Shown: in pieces, positions 52,043 through 62,700 of the stretch | How the letters are laid out: every line of letters starts with the position of its first letter | How positions within the stretch are numbered: the stretch's first letter is position 1 | NCBI GenBank assembly: GCA_014905825.1 | Contig: JACGCN010000004.1 | Coordinates: 186,001-250,000 of the forward strand | Reading direction: 5' to 3' | DNA: 64,000 nt | DNA from: Lyophyllum atratum | Lineage: Eukaryota > Basidiomycota > Agaricomycetes > Agaricales > Lyophyllaceae | The notes under the pieces: model-generated | Database searches by the model: none | What the model was told of the DNA's origin: nothing | Seen by the model: only the letters and a program-made list of their open reading frames with translations | Translations under genes and position numbers: made by a program

Positions 52043-52782
52043 GCTGGCTCCCAGGAAAGCTATAGCATTTGACCCGTATAGCCCTTCGACGAGCACGTCA
52101 ATCATGCATTGATTGTCGGGTTCCTTGGTTTTCTGGGATTCATTGTTATTTGTGACGTCATTTCACAGTCTTCGTCTTTCCTCACTACTAATCTCCCCAA
52201 ATAGATATCTTTTGGCCTTTGCGTATGTTGCTCCTATCCTACGATTCCACTAATATTGCATCAAGTCCGGTTCTCTCCTGTTTGTATTATACCTCCTATC
52301 TGGTAAGTAAACTCCGTTGCCAAATGCGCCGTTGTAGCTGTTCTCATATCGAGGATCATAACAGTGTCAGTTGATCCCTTTGATCATGTGCTATTTACAC
52401 TACATCTATGCTTTTTCCTGTCAATGTCTTTTCCCCTTGGCGCACACATGTAACGACCGCGCTTATACTTAGCTATGTAAACTATGGTCCGTCATATCTC
52501 TGTCTCTTCGATATCCTCAAAGCGCTGAATACGTTTCTGTAGAATCCTTGTATGTTGTATTTATATACATGCTTCCGACGACCCCGTGCTGTGAATTTGA
52601 AATAAGCCTCCGCTTGACCAACTCACTGCCATCACAAGACGTCAGGACCGCTCCGGGCCCGGAACACCCGCTCCGGGGTTTCTCCCTCCCACTCCCATAA
52701 CACCTCAAGGGTTGCAAGAAGCCTCAAGCAGCACGCCTGTAGAAGATTCATAGCCCCACTTCTCCTTAACCCTGAAACAAGC
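52043..52782. other. Intergenic region upstream of beta-mannosidase
   Basis: 0.74 kb with no gene except a possible alternative 3' end of the preceding gene (to about 52107). Confidence 0.5.
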
Positions 52783-55700
52783 ATGACTGCCCTTCAAACT
52801 ATCACGCTCAACCAGGACTGGTCCTGGAAGCAACGTAACGTCGCGTTGTCCTCTGTGCTTGATGAGCTGAAACTGCCTTCACATGGGAGCATTCAGGAAG
52901 GGTGGAGGAAGGCCCAAGCGTTCCCTTCGGAAATCCACGTCGAACTAATGAAATCTGGGCTCATTCCCGATCCATACCTCGGGTTCAACGAACACAAAGT
53001 ACAGTGTGCGTATATTCTGCAAATCAATGGATGAGTGCACTGACTGGCGACCCGCAGGGATTGGCGAGGCCGAGTGGCTATACAAATGTTCGTTCCCTTT
53101 CACTAGGACAGCCGCCCACCAGCATGCCGTTCTGGAATTTGAGGGGCTCGATACCGTCTGCGACGTCTACCTCGTAAGTGCCAGAAGTTAAAACCAGGAA
53201 CCGGAGATTCCTGACTGACGTCATTGTGGCCGATATCCAGAATGGCAAGCAGATCCTGTCGACTGATAACCAGTTCCGCAGCTACTCCTATTCGATTTCA
53301 CTCTCAGGCGATGCGAACCCGCTCAAGAAGACGAACACCCTACTTCTGCACTTCAAGTCGGCGAAGCTACTCGCGAAGTCGGAGGAGGCAAAGTATGGGA
53401 AGGTGCGCGCTGGCTCCACTAATCTTGGAGATCCCAGTCGCGTGTATATGCGCAAGGCGCAATATGATTGGCGGTGAGTCCTCAAAAATGACTGCCCCAA
53501 TGAAACTCACGATAAAACCTATATTCTGCAGATGGGATTGGGTACGGTTGAACTGCCTGCGGAACGGAGAATTAAGCTGATATACCCTTCGCCGTCATCT
53601 AGGGCCCGGAACTGATGACTGTCGGTCCATACCGCCCAATTACTCTAAAGACATATTCTGCCCGACTAAGTGAAGTTCACACTCGTGCTTCCGTCTCATT
53701 CGACGAGACCTCAGGCGCTCCCTCCCCTATCTTGAAAGTCGACGTTAAGCTCGACGGCTCTCTCGACCCCGAGCTGGTGCATAGTCTTGAGGTCGTGCTG
53801 AAAGACACTGTCGGAAAGGAGATCAGGAGGGGCCAGGTTGCATTGCAGGATGCTAGCGCGACTTCTGTGGTTCGCGACGCGGTGGTGTGGAACCTAGAGT
53901 CTGAGGAGGTGAAGCTGTGGTGGCCTGTAGGATACGGGGAGCAGAACCTGTATAATGTTGAGGCCAACTTGGTCGGACCTGTGAGTATCCTTCGATCATC
54001 TCAACAGCGTTTTTCTGACTGATCGCCCTTTTTTCTGGCAGAATGAACAAGTCCTTGATACCCAGGTTAAACGGGTAGGATTCCGTAGCGTCGAGCTGAT
54101 CCAAGAGCCGCTGGCTGAGGCTGATCAATATGGGACTGGGACAACGTTCTTGTTCGAGGTTAATGGAGTGCGCATCTTCGTAGGAGGTACGTGGTCCCTT
54201 TCCGCTTCTTCTAGCCTAGTCGTTGATCACATTGGACTTTAAGGCTCGAATTGGATCCCGGCCGATAATTTCTTGACCACTATCACGGAAGAGCGCTACC
54301 GAGCATGGCTCACGCTTTTGCGGGACGGAAACCAGAATATGGTCCGTATCTGGGGTGGAGGTATTTATGAACCCGATATTTTCTATGACATCTGTGATGG
54401 TTAGTCCTAACCTGCCTCTGTTTCTCTACCCCATGACTTGATATCCCGTTAGAGCTCGGTATCCTGGTCTGGCAGGACTTCCAGTTCGCGTGTGGTGTTT
54501 ATCCCGCGCACGACGCGTTTGTGGAAAGTGTGCGAAAGGAGGCAGAGGAGAACGTGAAGCGGCTAAGGCACCATCCCGCCATTGCCTTGTTCTGCGGCAA
54601 TAATGAAGATTACCAGATGATTCTACAGTGGGGCGGTGCGTCGCTACGACTGATATCCATCTACATTGGAGAACTGACCTGGGTAAACCGGCCAGATACT
54701 GAGGATCTCCTTGCGAGAATCCTGTATGAGAAAGTACTCCCTGAAGTTGTTGCGGCGCTGACGGACCCTGAAATTCCGTACCACCGTGGTTCGCCTTATG
54801 GCGGGAAGGGCTGGGACACTGCGGATCCCACTATCGGCGACGTGCACCAATGGAACATCTGGGGCGGGAAGGAACTTCCCTACCAAGATTACGATAAACT
54901 TGGAGGCCGTTTCGTCAGGTGCGACGCTACTCTACTCCAACGATTAGACTTTGAACTTATGAGCTCAATATAGTGAATTTGGAATCCCCTCGATGCCCGA
55001 CTTGCGGACAATCTCCCATTGGATGGATGGCGCAGATAAATCAGAGTGGTACTCGCAATCGACGTTGATGGCGCAGCATACGAAGGCTGGGAGCTTTGAA
55101 CGTCGCTTTGCTATTGTGATGAATGAGAACTTCAGGCTGACGAGTGATCTCGAGACGTATGTCTGTTCTTCTGGTTCTTGGCTCATCCCTGATGATGGGT
55201 GGCTGGTAGGCATGTCTTCAACACGCAGATCATGCAGTCGGAGGCTATCGGGTATGCATATCAGATGTGGAGGCGCGAATGGCGTGGAAGGGGCAAAGAA
55301 TATGTACGTTGCAGTATTGATCATACTCCGCAAGTCCACATATCGACGGATTCTGTCCCATTAGACATCTGGTGTTCTTGTTTGGCAGCTAAACGACTGC
55401 TGGCCTGTTACCTCCTGGGCGATCGCGGACTACTTCGTGAATTCTTTGCCTCTGGCCTGTAGCTCATGAACTATATCGCTGATGAAATATAGCTCCGACC
55501 GAAGCCGTCATATTTCACCATTGCGCGTCAACTTGCGCCTTTGACGGTTGGCATCTCGCGAACGGTACTTATGAATTTCCAATTGAGACTAGAAGCGCGT
55601 CTTAACTCCATTCACAGGTGACCCAGAATCGGGCAAACGACCGGCCCCGTCAGGTGCGTCGTTGATGTATTGCTTCCATGCTCCGACCGTATCTTGACAT

Positions 55701-56286
55701 CCCGCAGTTCTACGAATTCGGCGCCATTCAGTCGCATAAAGCGAAGGTCGACATCTGGGGGACAAACGCCGCCCTGAGCGCCTGCGCTGCGAAACTGGAG
55801 CTCAATTTCCATGACCTCAAGTCCAACTGGACCCATAGCGAGACACACGAGGTCGAGCTCCTGCCGAACCAGACCACGGAACTTCTCTCGTTGCCCTGTC
55901 CTGGTCCGCCCCAGGATAATGTACAGCCCCCTTCAGGCGATCCGATCTGGGCGTCTTCGTACTCGGTTGTTGCAAGCGCACGCTTGATAGGCTCGGACGG
56001 GCGGCTCCTGGCGCGTTACGCCGATTGGCCACAACCATATCGTTATCTTGCGATTCCAGACCCGCAGTTGAGGGTGGAGGTCAAAGGCGATCACGTTACG
56101 CTTGCGGTGGAGCGCCCTGTAAAGGGTTTGTGGCTCAGCGCCGAGGGCGAGGGGTCAGAGGTGTCGTGGAGCGATAATGCATTGGATGTCGTCCCGGGGG
56201 ACCCGCAGACCATCACAGCGAAGGGGTTAGGAGATAGGAAACTCAGGGTGGCTTATCTTGGGAAGGAGAAAGCTTCGGTGATATGA
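52783..56286 (+). CDS. Beta-mannosidase, glycoside hydrolase family 2
   Basis: Removes terminal beta-mannose from N-glycan cores and manno-oligosaccharides. The start at 52783 gives MTALQTITLNQDWSWKQRN without a signal peptide, so an intracellular (mndB-like) enzyme is likely. The sugar-binding domain shows WLYKCSFPFTRTAAHQHAVL, LEFEGLDTVCDVYLNG, DNQFRSYSYSIS and RKAQYDWRWDWGPELMTVG. The TIM barrel shows VGFRSVELIQEPL, FEVNGVRIFVGGSNWIPADN, NMVRIWGGGIYEPDIFYDIC, DELGILVWQDFQFACGVYP, the acid/base Glu in LFCGNNEDYQMILQW (near 54590) and the nucleophile Glu in SEFGIPSMPD. The Ser codon of the latter is split by an intron ending at about 54972. QLNDCWPVTSWAIADY and beta-sandwich domains follow. 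A dozen introns. It is flanked by two inverted paralogous small genes. Confidence 0.93.
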
Positions 56287-56536
56287 TCAAAGAATGGCGT
56301 AAAAATACAAGGTGATTTGTTCTCTACATATGGAATTGAATGAGGGAATAGCATTGAAAGATAGGGTGGGTGGTATAATCAAGACAGCAGGGATTGTATC
56401 TGAAGAAGCTTTTCGACGCCATTTACAGCCGTGCGTTGCTGGTTGAAGGCGCGTACGGGTCGGGTCGAACCTTGCGGCAGATACGTCGCTTGTTCTTCTT
56501 GGCTTTAACTAGAGGGGGGAATTCTTCAATTCACGA

Positions 56537-56944
56537 TTAAGAAACGTATAAAACGCGATTCTTACTGGTCTTTGGTCTTTGGGGTTGGGATTCCTCCACT
56601 TGAGTGGCAGTAGTGGCACCACCCCCAGCGTGCTGGTGCTTCTTATCCTGAAGCCTCAGCCCCCCGCAGTGCTCGCACACGTGGCACTTTCCATCCCCGT
56701 CCTCGCAGCCGCCGAGTTTGGCGTACCAGTACTGGTTTCGAAGCTTCGCAATCATGGGCGACTGCACGACGTCCGGACGCACCGCATGCTTTTCCAACGC
56801 TCGCTCGAATGTGACCACGGCCTTTTCAGTATCTCCAATATCATGCCCGGCGATTCGCATGTACGCCGAAAAGGTATTCGGCACCGTTATAGATTGTTCG
56901 GTGCTGAGGAGGTCAAGGACGGCTTGTTCGATGTTACTGAGCAT
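56537..56944 (-). CDS. Unrecognised Cys-rich small protein, copy 2 of a local pair
   Basis: A single open frame of 135 residues, start at 56944 (MLSNIEQAVLDLLSTEQSIT). It follows the plan of the gene at 51587-52042: VPNTFSAYMRIAGHDIGDTE, KAVVTFERALEKH, YWYAKLGGCEDGDGKCHVCE and HCGG. The Cys cluster (C..x6..CxxCxxC) differs from copy 1 in spacing but occupies the same place and suggests metal binding. The C-terminal 35 residues are hydrophilic and low-complexity (QHAGGGATTATQVEESQ). The pair faces each other across the beta-mannosidase gene. No function can be stated. Confidence 0.6.
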   Translation of the reverse strand: MLSNIEQAVLDLLSTEQSITVPNTFSAYMRIAGHDIGDTEKAVVTFERALEKHAVRPDVVQSPMIAKLRNQYWYAKLGGCEDGDGKCHVCEHCGGLRLQDKKHQHAGGGATTATQVEESQPQRPKTSKNRVLYVS

Positions 56945-57299
56945 GGCGGAGAGTGTGGTTGAGATAATGAAAAGGCTAAGGAGTAAGAGCAGCTTTAATA
57001 GGAAGCCAGAGGCCTTGCCAAAGCGTACAAAAGCGTGGCTGAACGGAGAGGACCACCCCAGTCTCGCGGCATGGCTATAGTCAAAGCGGGAGTGCTGAAA
57101 ATATCCTGATCGTTATGTCAGCAGTTTCCACATGTTACGTTTTTGGACCTTCTTATTTGACATCGGAGGCGACTGTGTCAGAGGGATAGTATAAAGTGAA
57201 AGCTATTCCCTTCGGCGCAAGGGAATGGGAATCAAGAGGTGGCAGAGAAACAGGGAACAAAAGAAATAATAAACAAATGTGACAAGATAAGATAAGAAA
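56945..57299. other. Divergent promoter region
   Basis: 355 bases between the Cys-rich gene and the F-box-like gene. A purine-rich tract (57240-57299) precedes the start at 57300. Confidence 0.5.
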
Positions 57300-58205
57300 A
57301 TGTCTGCTGTCACGATTAGATCTTTTGGTTCAACTAAGATGTACACCGATGATCGACCCGCCCGTCCTCAACACAGTCTCGAACTACAACATCTACCTGT
57401 AGAGCTTCTACTGGAAATTCTGTGTTTTTCATCAGCTGCCTCAGCTACAGTGTATCGATCTCTACTTCTCGTGTCAAACCACTTTCACAGCCTGGCGAAG
57501 TTCAACTGTCTACAAGTTGTGCCAGTAGTGCTGGAAGGATACGAACAACTCACTTCATTCGATTACTTCCTTCGAAAATCTCCGGAAGCCTGCGAGCATG
57601 TGCGGTACCTTTGGATCCAGGGCGCGGGCTTGACATGCTGGCAGTTAATCGAAGGCATCCTACAATCATGTACCCATATCGTTTCCTTGGCATGTACAAG
57701 TCGATCACTCGCCTCGCTTTGCGCCTCCGTACCATTTCTACACACGATGTGCACCGAGGTTACCCTCGACGAAATCTGGCACTCGTGGGACGGCCCGGAC
57801 GGCCTCATGACGACCCCACATGGGCGGCTGCTATGTCGCCAGCTCACACACCTCCGCCTCCACGAAGGGCTCAGCCCTGAGTTCCCAAAACATCAATTTC
57901 CGCGCCTCACACACCTTGCATTCTCCTACCGCCCGATCAAGGAGTACCTGGAGCGATACTCGGCGTCGCTCAAATCGCTACCAGCGCTGCGGCGTATCGT
58001 GGTAACGTCAAATTGGTGGCGTGACGCAGCCCCGGACGCGTCGCTATCAGAGCTGCTGGACTTGGACCGAAGGTTGGCGGTTTTGCATTGCCGAAAGGGT
58101 TGGACGGAGCTTTCCGTTTGGCAGGATGGGGTGAGGGGCGGCTTCAGTCTATGGGATCAGGCGAAACTGGAGCGCGAGGCCTTCAAGCACTTGAATCGAT
58201 CATGA
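57300..58205 (+). CDS. F-box-like protein, intronless
   Basis: A single exon of 301 codons, start at 57300 (MSAVTIRSFGSTKMYTDD). The F-box-like segment is LQHLPVELLLEILCFSSAAS followed by ATVYRSLLLVSNHFHSLAKF. The body has the leucine-rich style of mushroom F-box proteins (HVRYLWIQGAG, LQSCTHIVSLACTSRSLASL, LCRQLTHLRLHEGLSPEF, FPRLTHLAFSYRPIKEYLER, LPALRRIVV). It is not obviously a copy of the A or B families elsewhere in the window. The lack of introns is unusual for this region. Likely an SCF-type adaptor by family; the partner is unknown. Confidence 0.75.
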   Translation: MSAVTIRSFGSTKMYTDDRPARPQHSLELQHLPVELLLEILCFSSAASATVYRSLLLVSNHFHSLAKFNCLQVVPVVLEGYEQLTSFDYFLRKSPEACEHVRYLWIQGAGLTCWQLIEGILQSCTHIVSLACTSRSLASLCASVPFLHTMCTEVTLDEIWHSWDGPDGLMTTPHGRLLCRQLTHLRLHEGLSPEFPKHQFPRLTHLAFSYRPIKEYLERYSASLKSLPALRRIVVTSNWWRDAAPDASLSELLDLDRRLAVLHCRKGWTELSVWQDGVRGGFSLWDQAKLEREAFKHLNRS

Positions 58206-58739
58206 TCCCCGAATCCCGATACACTCAAACTTCATGCATTGTATGTCTCGTTGAATGACTGACTTTACATCGAAACTGATCAGATATTCAGTTATTTAAG
58301 ACAAACCATTTGGGCGAGGGTCCGGTTCAAATTGAGTGCACAAATGCCTCGTCGATAGCGAGGTCCGATCTTTCTGAGTGCGTTTTCAGGCGCCAGCTCA
58401 ACATCGCACTCAAACGGAAATTAAGGGACGATGTAGGCCGGTGAAAGCTCTGAGCAATGTGAGCGTTCTCGACAGGCGCAGTCAGTTTGAAAAGACTACG
58501 ATCGTGGTCTTGGGGATCGTAGGACTTGGTTTCCATCATTTTCCATCTGAAACGCCATATCGGATCCGTGATGAGGCTGGAGCCGTAAGTAAGGACTTCG
58601 AGTCTTTGTCCCATAGTCCACGTCATTTGATGGTAACGACACGTAGCACTGCTGCACAACCAATGCGCAACAGCAACTCTTCGCGGGACTCGTTATAACT
58701 GTACATGTACACCCATGTTAGCCCTGGGCGAGAATTAAC
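58206..58739. other. Intergenic region
   Basis: 0.5 kb. Overlapping ORFs of about 105-110 codons on both strands mirror each other and have no motif; neither is supported. Confidence 0.5.
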
Positions 58740-59474
58740 ATGATTCCTCGAACACTGCTGTTCTCCCTCATCTGTGGCTTCCTCGCCTTATTTTTTTGCC
58801 ACTGCTTTAAGCTTTCTACTCGTCCACCACCATCACCAATATGGTCCTCGCCCTTCGCGTCATGGTATAATCGGTCCCTTCTCACGCCTCTCGCCGACCC
58901 TCATGCCTTCAACCCGACGCAAGACAAGCTCCTATTCCTCGCATACTACATCGCTATGATGGGCGAAGGAACTACCCTAGCGCTTTTTTCTCCAGAGAGA
59001 TTGGATAGCGGGCGTCCTCTCAGCCATAGCATCTCCATTGATGGGCACGGCAGAGTCCTTGTAGTACCTGCCAACGACACGGCGGGTATCATGGCGCTGG
59101 TAGAGAAGGCCACGGCCCTACCTCGAACTAGTATCTTGGGAAGTGGGTGGTCCGTGAAGCACGATGTGACTTGCATGCCCAACGACATCCTGTACATACC
59201 TGCAAGACGATCGTTGCCCACCGTCACCACGGCCAACACCTCAAAACAAGAGCGATCCGCGCCCTTCATGGGGACCACCATCAACGTACACGCGTTCAGG
59301 ATACATGAGAAGGCGCTGCAGTACCCACACCAGGGTTTTACTGAACTGCCTGATACGCTGTGGGAACTGTTTGGATTGATCATGGAAGCGGACGCGGATT
59401 CGCGAGAGCCGACAGATCAGGTCGTGCTGGCGAAGTTAAAGAAGCTTACAGAGGAGCTGGAGTTATTCGATTGA
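58740..59474 (+). CDS. Hypothetical membrane-anchored or secreted protein
   Basis: A single exon of 244 codons, start at 58740. The N-terminus is a strong hydrophobic segment (MIPRTLLFSLICGFLALFFC), a signal peptide or signal anchor. The body is soluble (FLAYYIAMMGEGTTLALFSP, HSISIDGHGRVLVVPANDTA, LPRTSILGSGWSVKHDVTCM, TINVHAFRIHEKALQYPHQG) and the C-terminus is charged and helical (VVLAKLKKLTEELELFD). I do not recognise a family. An intact frame of this length with a clean signal segment supports a real gene. Confidence 0.6.
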   Translation: MIPRTLLFSLICGFLALFFCHCFKLSTRPPPSPIWSSPFASWYNRSLLTPLADPHAFNPTQDKLLFLAYYIAMMGEGTTLALFSPERLDSGRPLSHSISIDGHGRVLVVPANDTAGIMALVEKATALPRTSILGSGWSVKHDVTCMPNDILYIPARRSLPTVTTANTSKQERSAPFMGTTINVHAFRIHEKALQYPHQGFTELPDTLWELFGLIMEADADSREPTDQVVLAKLKKLTEELELFD

Positions 59475-59792
59475 AATATTGAAATGTAAATTAGAGGCGG
59501 TGGCAAGTCGGTTGTGTGTAGGTCCTTCGTGACCATGTCCCTGCACAGCAGGATAAGCCATCGTTGTGCGGATGTGGTCGTAGCTGCTACATTCAGGCCT
59601 GACCACCAGGCGACCTGGCAAACGGCGCCCCGTGACTATCCTTGCAAGTGGTACCGAGACTTCAAGATGACACGTCAGCAGAATCAGAGAGTGAGGTCAA
59701 GATTGTACAGTTCTACAGAACGGAGGGAGGACTGATGATGTCTGTCTCGGAAAGACTGCTAAAGTCCTATGATGGGAATTAATACTGATCCA
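59475..59792. other. Convergent 3' intergenic region
   Basis: 318 bases between the orphan gene and the NWD gene stop codon; nothing further is seen. Confidence 0.5.
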
Positions 59793-62700
59793 TTACGCCT
59801 TGAAGAATGGTGTATAACAGCCAACCCAATGAGCACCTATCATGGATCCTTGAAAGTCAACTGAGCCAAAACCATGGCGAGAGATAACGAGGACGTTGGA
59901 TGGTTCAGTCACTTGTGCTGCAGACGGTACCCACATAAGATGTTCTTTCCCCTGCGAAGAGATGATCCAATTTGTAGATGCCAGATTCCAGACAGAATGG
60001 ACCAAGCCGTTCACCCGCGCTGGCACAGACTGATTATCCGAGCCAGAAACAATCTGTGTCCCATCGTTGGACGACGCGGCCGAATTGACGGAGTCGGCCT
60101 GTCCCTTCAGCTCGTTCAGCTCCATGCCTGTTGACACATCCCACACCCGTACAGACTCGTCGACTGAGCCAGATACAATCCGTCTGCCATCGCTTGAAAA
60201 CGCGACCGAGTTCACCCAGCCGGTGTGGCCCTTCAGCACCATCATCTCCGCACCTGTCGACACATCCCATACTCGCACCGACGCAGACAGGCCAGACACG
60301 ATTTGCATGCCATCGCTCGAAAACGCGACCGACGCGACCACGCCGAGGCCCCTTTTCAGCAACTTCACCACTGCACCTGTCGACGCATCCCACACACACA
60401 CAGGCTGGTCATTCGAGCCAGAGACGATTTGTGTACCGTCGCTCGAAAATGCGACCGAACGGACTAAGTCTGTGTGGCCATTGAGAACCTTCACCTCCGC
60501 ACCTGTCAATGCATCCCATACCCGGACAGACCTGTCTTTCGAACCAGATACAATTCGCGTGCCATCACTCGAAAATGCGACTGAGTTGACGCCATTGGTG
60601 TGGCCCTTCAGCAACTTCACCTCTGCACCTGTCGATGCATCCCACACCCGCACAGACTGGTCATAAGAGCCAGAGACAATCTGTGTGCTGTCTCTCGAGA
60701 ACGCGACCGAGCTGACCAAGCTGGTGTGGCCCTTCAGCACCTTCATCTCTGCACCTATCGACGCGTCCCACACCCGCACAGACCGGTCATACGAGCCAGA
60801 CACAATTTGCTTGCCGTCACTCGAGCACGCAACCGAGTAGACCGAGCCGGTGTGACCCTTCAGCACCTTCATCTCCGCACCTGTCGACGCATCCCACACC
60901 CGCACAGACCGGTCACGCGAGCCAGACACAATCTGTGTGCCATCTCTCGAAAAGGCGACCGAGTTGACTAAGCTGGTGTGGCCCCCCAAGACCTTAACTT
61001 TCGCCGCTGTCGACACATCCCACACTCGCACAGAATTGTCTTCTGAGCCAGACACAATCTGAGTGCCGTCCTTCGAAAACGCGACCGAGCTGACCTCGCT
61101 GGTGTGGCCCTTCAACACCTTCACCTCTGCACCTGTCGATGCATCCCACACTCTCACAGACAGGTCATACGAGCCAGACACAAGTTGTGTGCCGTCTCTC
61201 GAAAATGTGACTGAGCTGACCAAGCTGGTGTGGCCCTTCAGCACCTTCACCTTCGCCCCTGTCGATGCATCCCACACTCGCACAGACAGGTCATATGAGC
61301 CAGACAGAATCTGTGTCCCGTCGCTCGAAAATGCGACCGAGCTGACCTCGCTGGTGTGGCCCTCCAGTATGTTCGCCTCTGCACCTGTCAATGCATCCCA
61401 TACCCGCACAGACCAGTCATCTGAGCCAGACACGATCCGCGTGCCGTCGTTAGAAAACGCGACTGAGCTGACCGAGTAGGTGTGTCCCTTCAACACCTTC
61501 ACCCCCGCACCTGTCGACACATCCCACACTCGCACAGATTTGTCTCCCGAGCCAGACACAATCTGGGTGCCGTCTCCCGAAAACGCGACCGACCTGACCG
61601 TGTCTGTGTGACCCTTCAGCACCTTTGCCTCTGCACCTGTCGACAGATCCCACACCCTCACAGATTGGTCATACGAGCCAGACACAATCTGTGTGCCGTC
61701 ACTCGAAAACGCGACTGAGTTAATCAAGGCGGTGTGACCCTTTAACACCTTCATCTCCGCACCTGTTGATGCATCCCACAACTGCACAGATTTGTCGACT
61801 GAGCCAGACACGATCAGTGTGCCGTCGTTCGAAAACGCGACTGACGTGACTGGAGTCCCAGCCAGTACCGTCATCAACGGGAGATCAACACCGCCTTTAG
61901 TATGAGTAAAGACCGGGATGCGAGAGAATTGCTTCTTCCATGTCCGACAGAGACTGCTGTCTCGTGACCATGTTGCCAACGCTGAGATATAGAGGTGCGG
62001 TGTCGATTCAGCAGCTGGGCTCCCGGTGAAATGTGTAGCAAAATTGGCAGCTTCACCAACGTCACGCGCCAGTTCGAAATAACTGTTCCCGCACTGACTG
62101 ACATGTTTAGTTGTTTTGAGACAGCTCAGACTATGTGGTTCGTACCTTCAATACCCACTGGCGCGCACGTTGAAGCAGCGGAGTACACTGATTGCGTAAT
62201 CCGAGCAGATTCATAGCCTCGATCCAGAACAGGACACGGAATTGAAGGAAATCCGAAATGCAGTCACGGAGATCTTTGGTATCGATCAACTCGGGCGAGG
62301 GCAAGTGATAGACCCAGTGGCGAGATGAGTACCTAAGGACAGCATGGATGTTCTTGCTAACCTGTTCGGACAGTGCATCGGCGTTGTCGCGGTCGAACAG
62401 GAAGGACGACTTTATATTGCCCATGTTGAATCGCAGACCAGACTTCATGATGTGGAAGCAAGATTGACTGAGAAGTTGGTGGTGGTCTGGTTCGTTACAC
62501 CAAAACTCATACTTCTCCTCACGGATACGGAAGTTTGACCGAGTATGATCAAAGATGAAATCAGGGAATGAGGCATGGTACCAAAAAACTTGATTGCCTT
62601 GGGTATAGAGCACGGGATGAAGAGAGCGCAGAACGGCCCCTGCGGCTTCATCGTCATCATCCAAGAGGAGCGCGGCGACGACAGAGGTTGATGTGCGTTC

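Noticed and set aside
60063..61718. Plus-strand ORFs of 80-200 codons antisense to the WD40 repeats
   Set aside because: They are repeat-derived shadows: the 126-bp period leaves the opposite strand open. They contain low-complexity HTRTD-type peptides and no motif.
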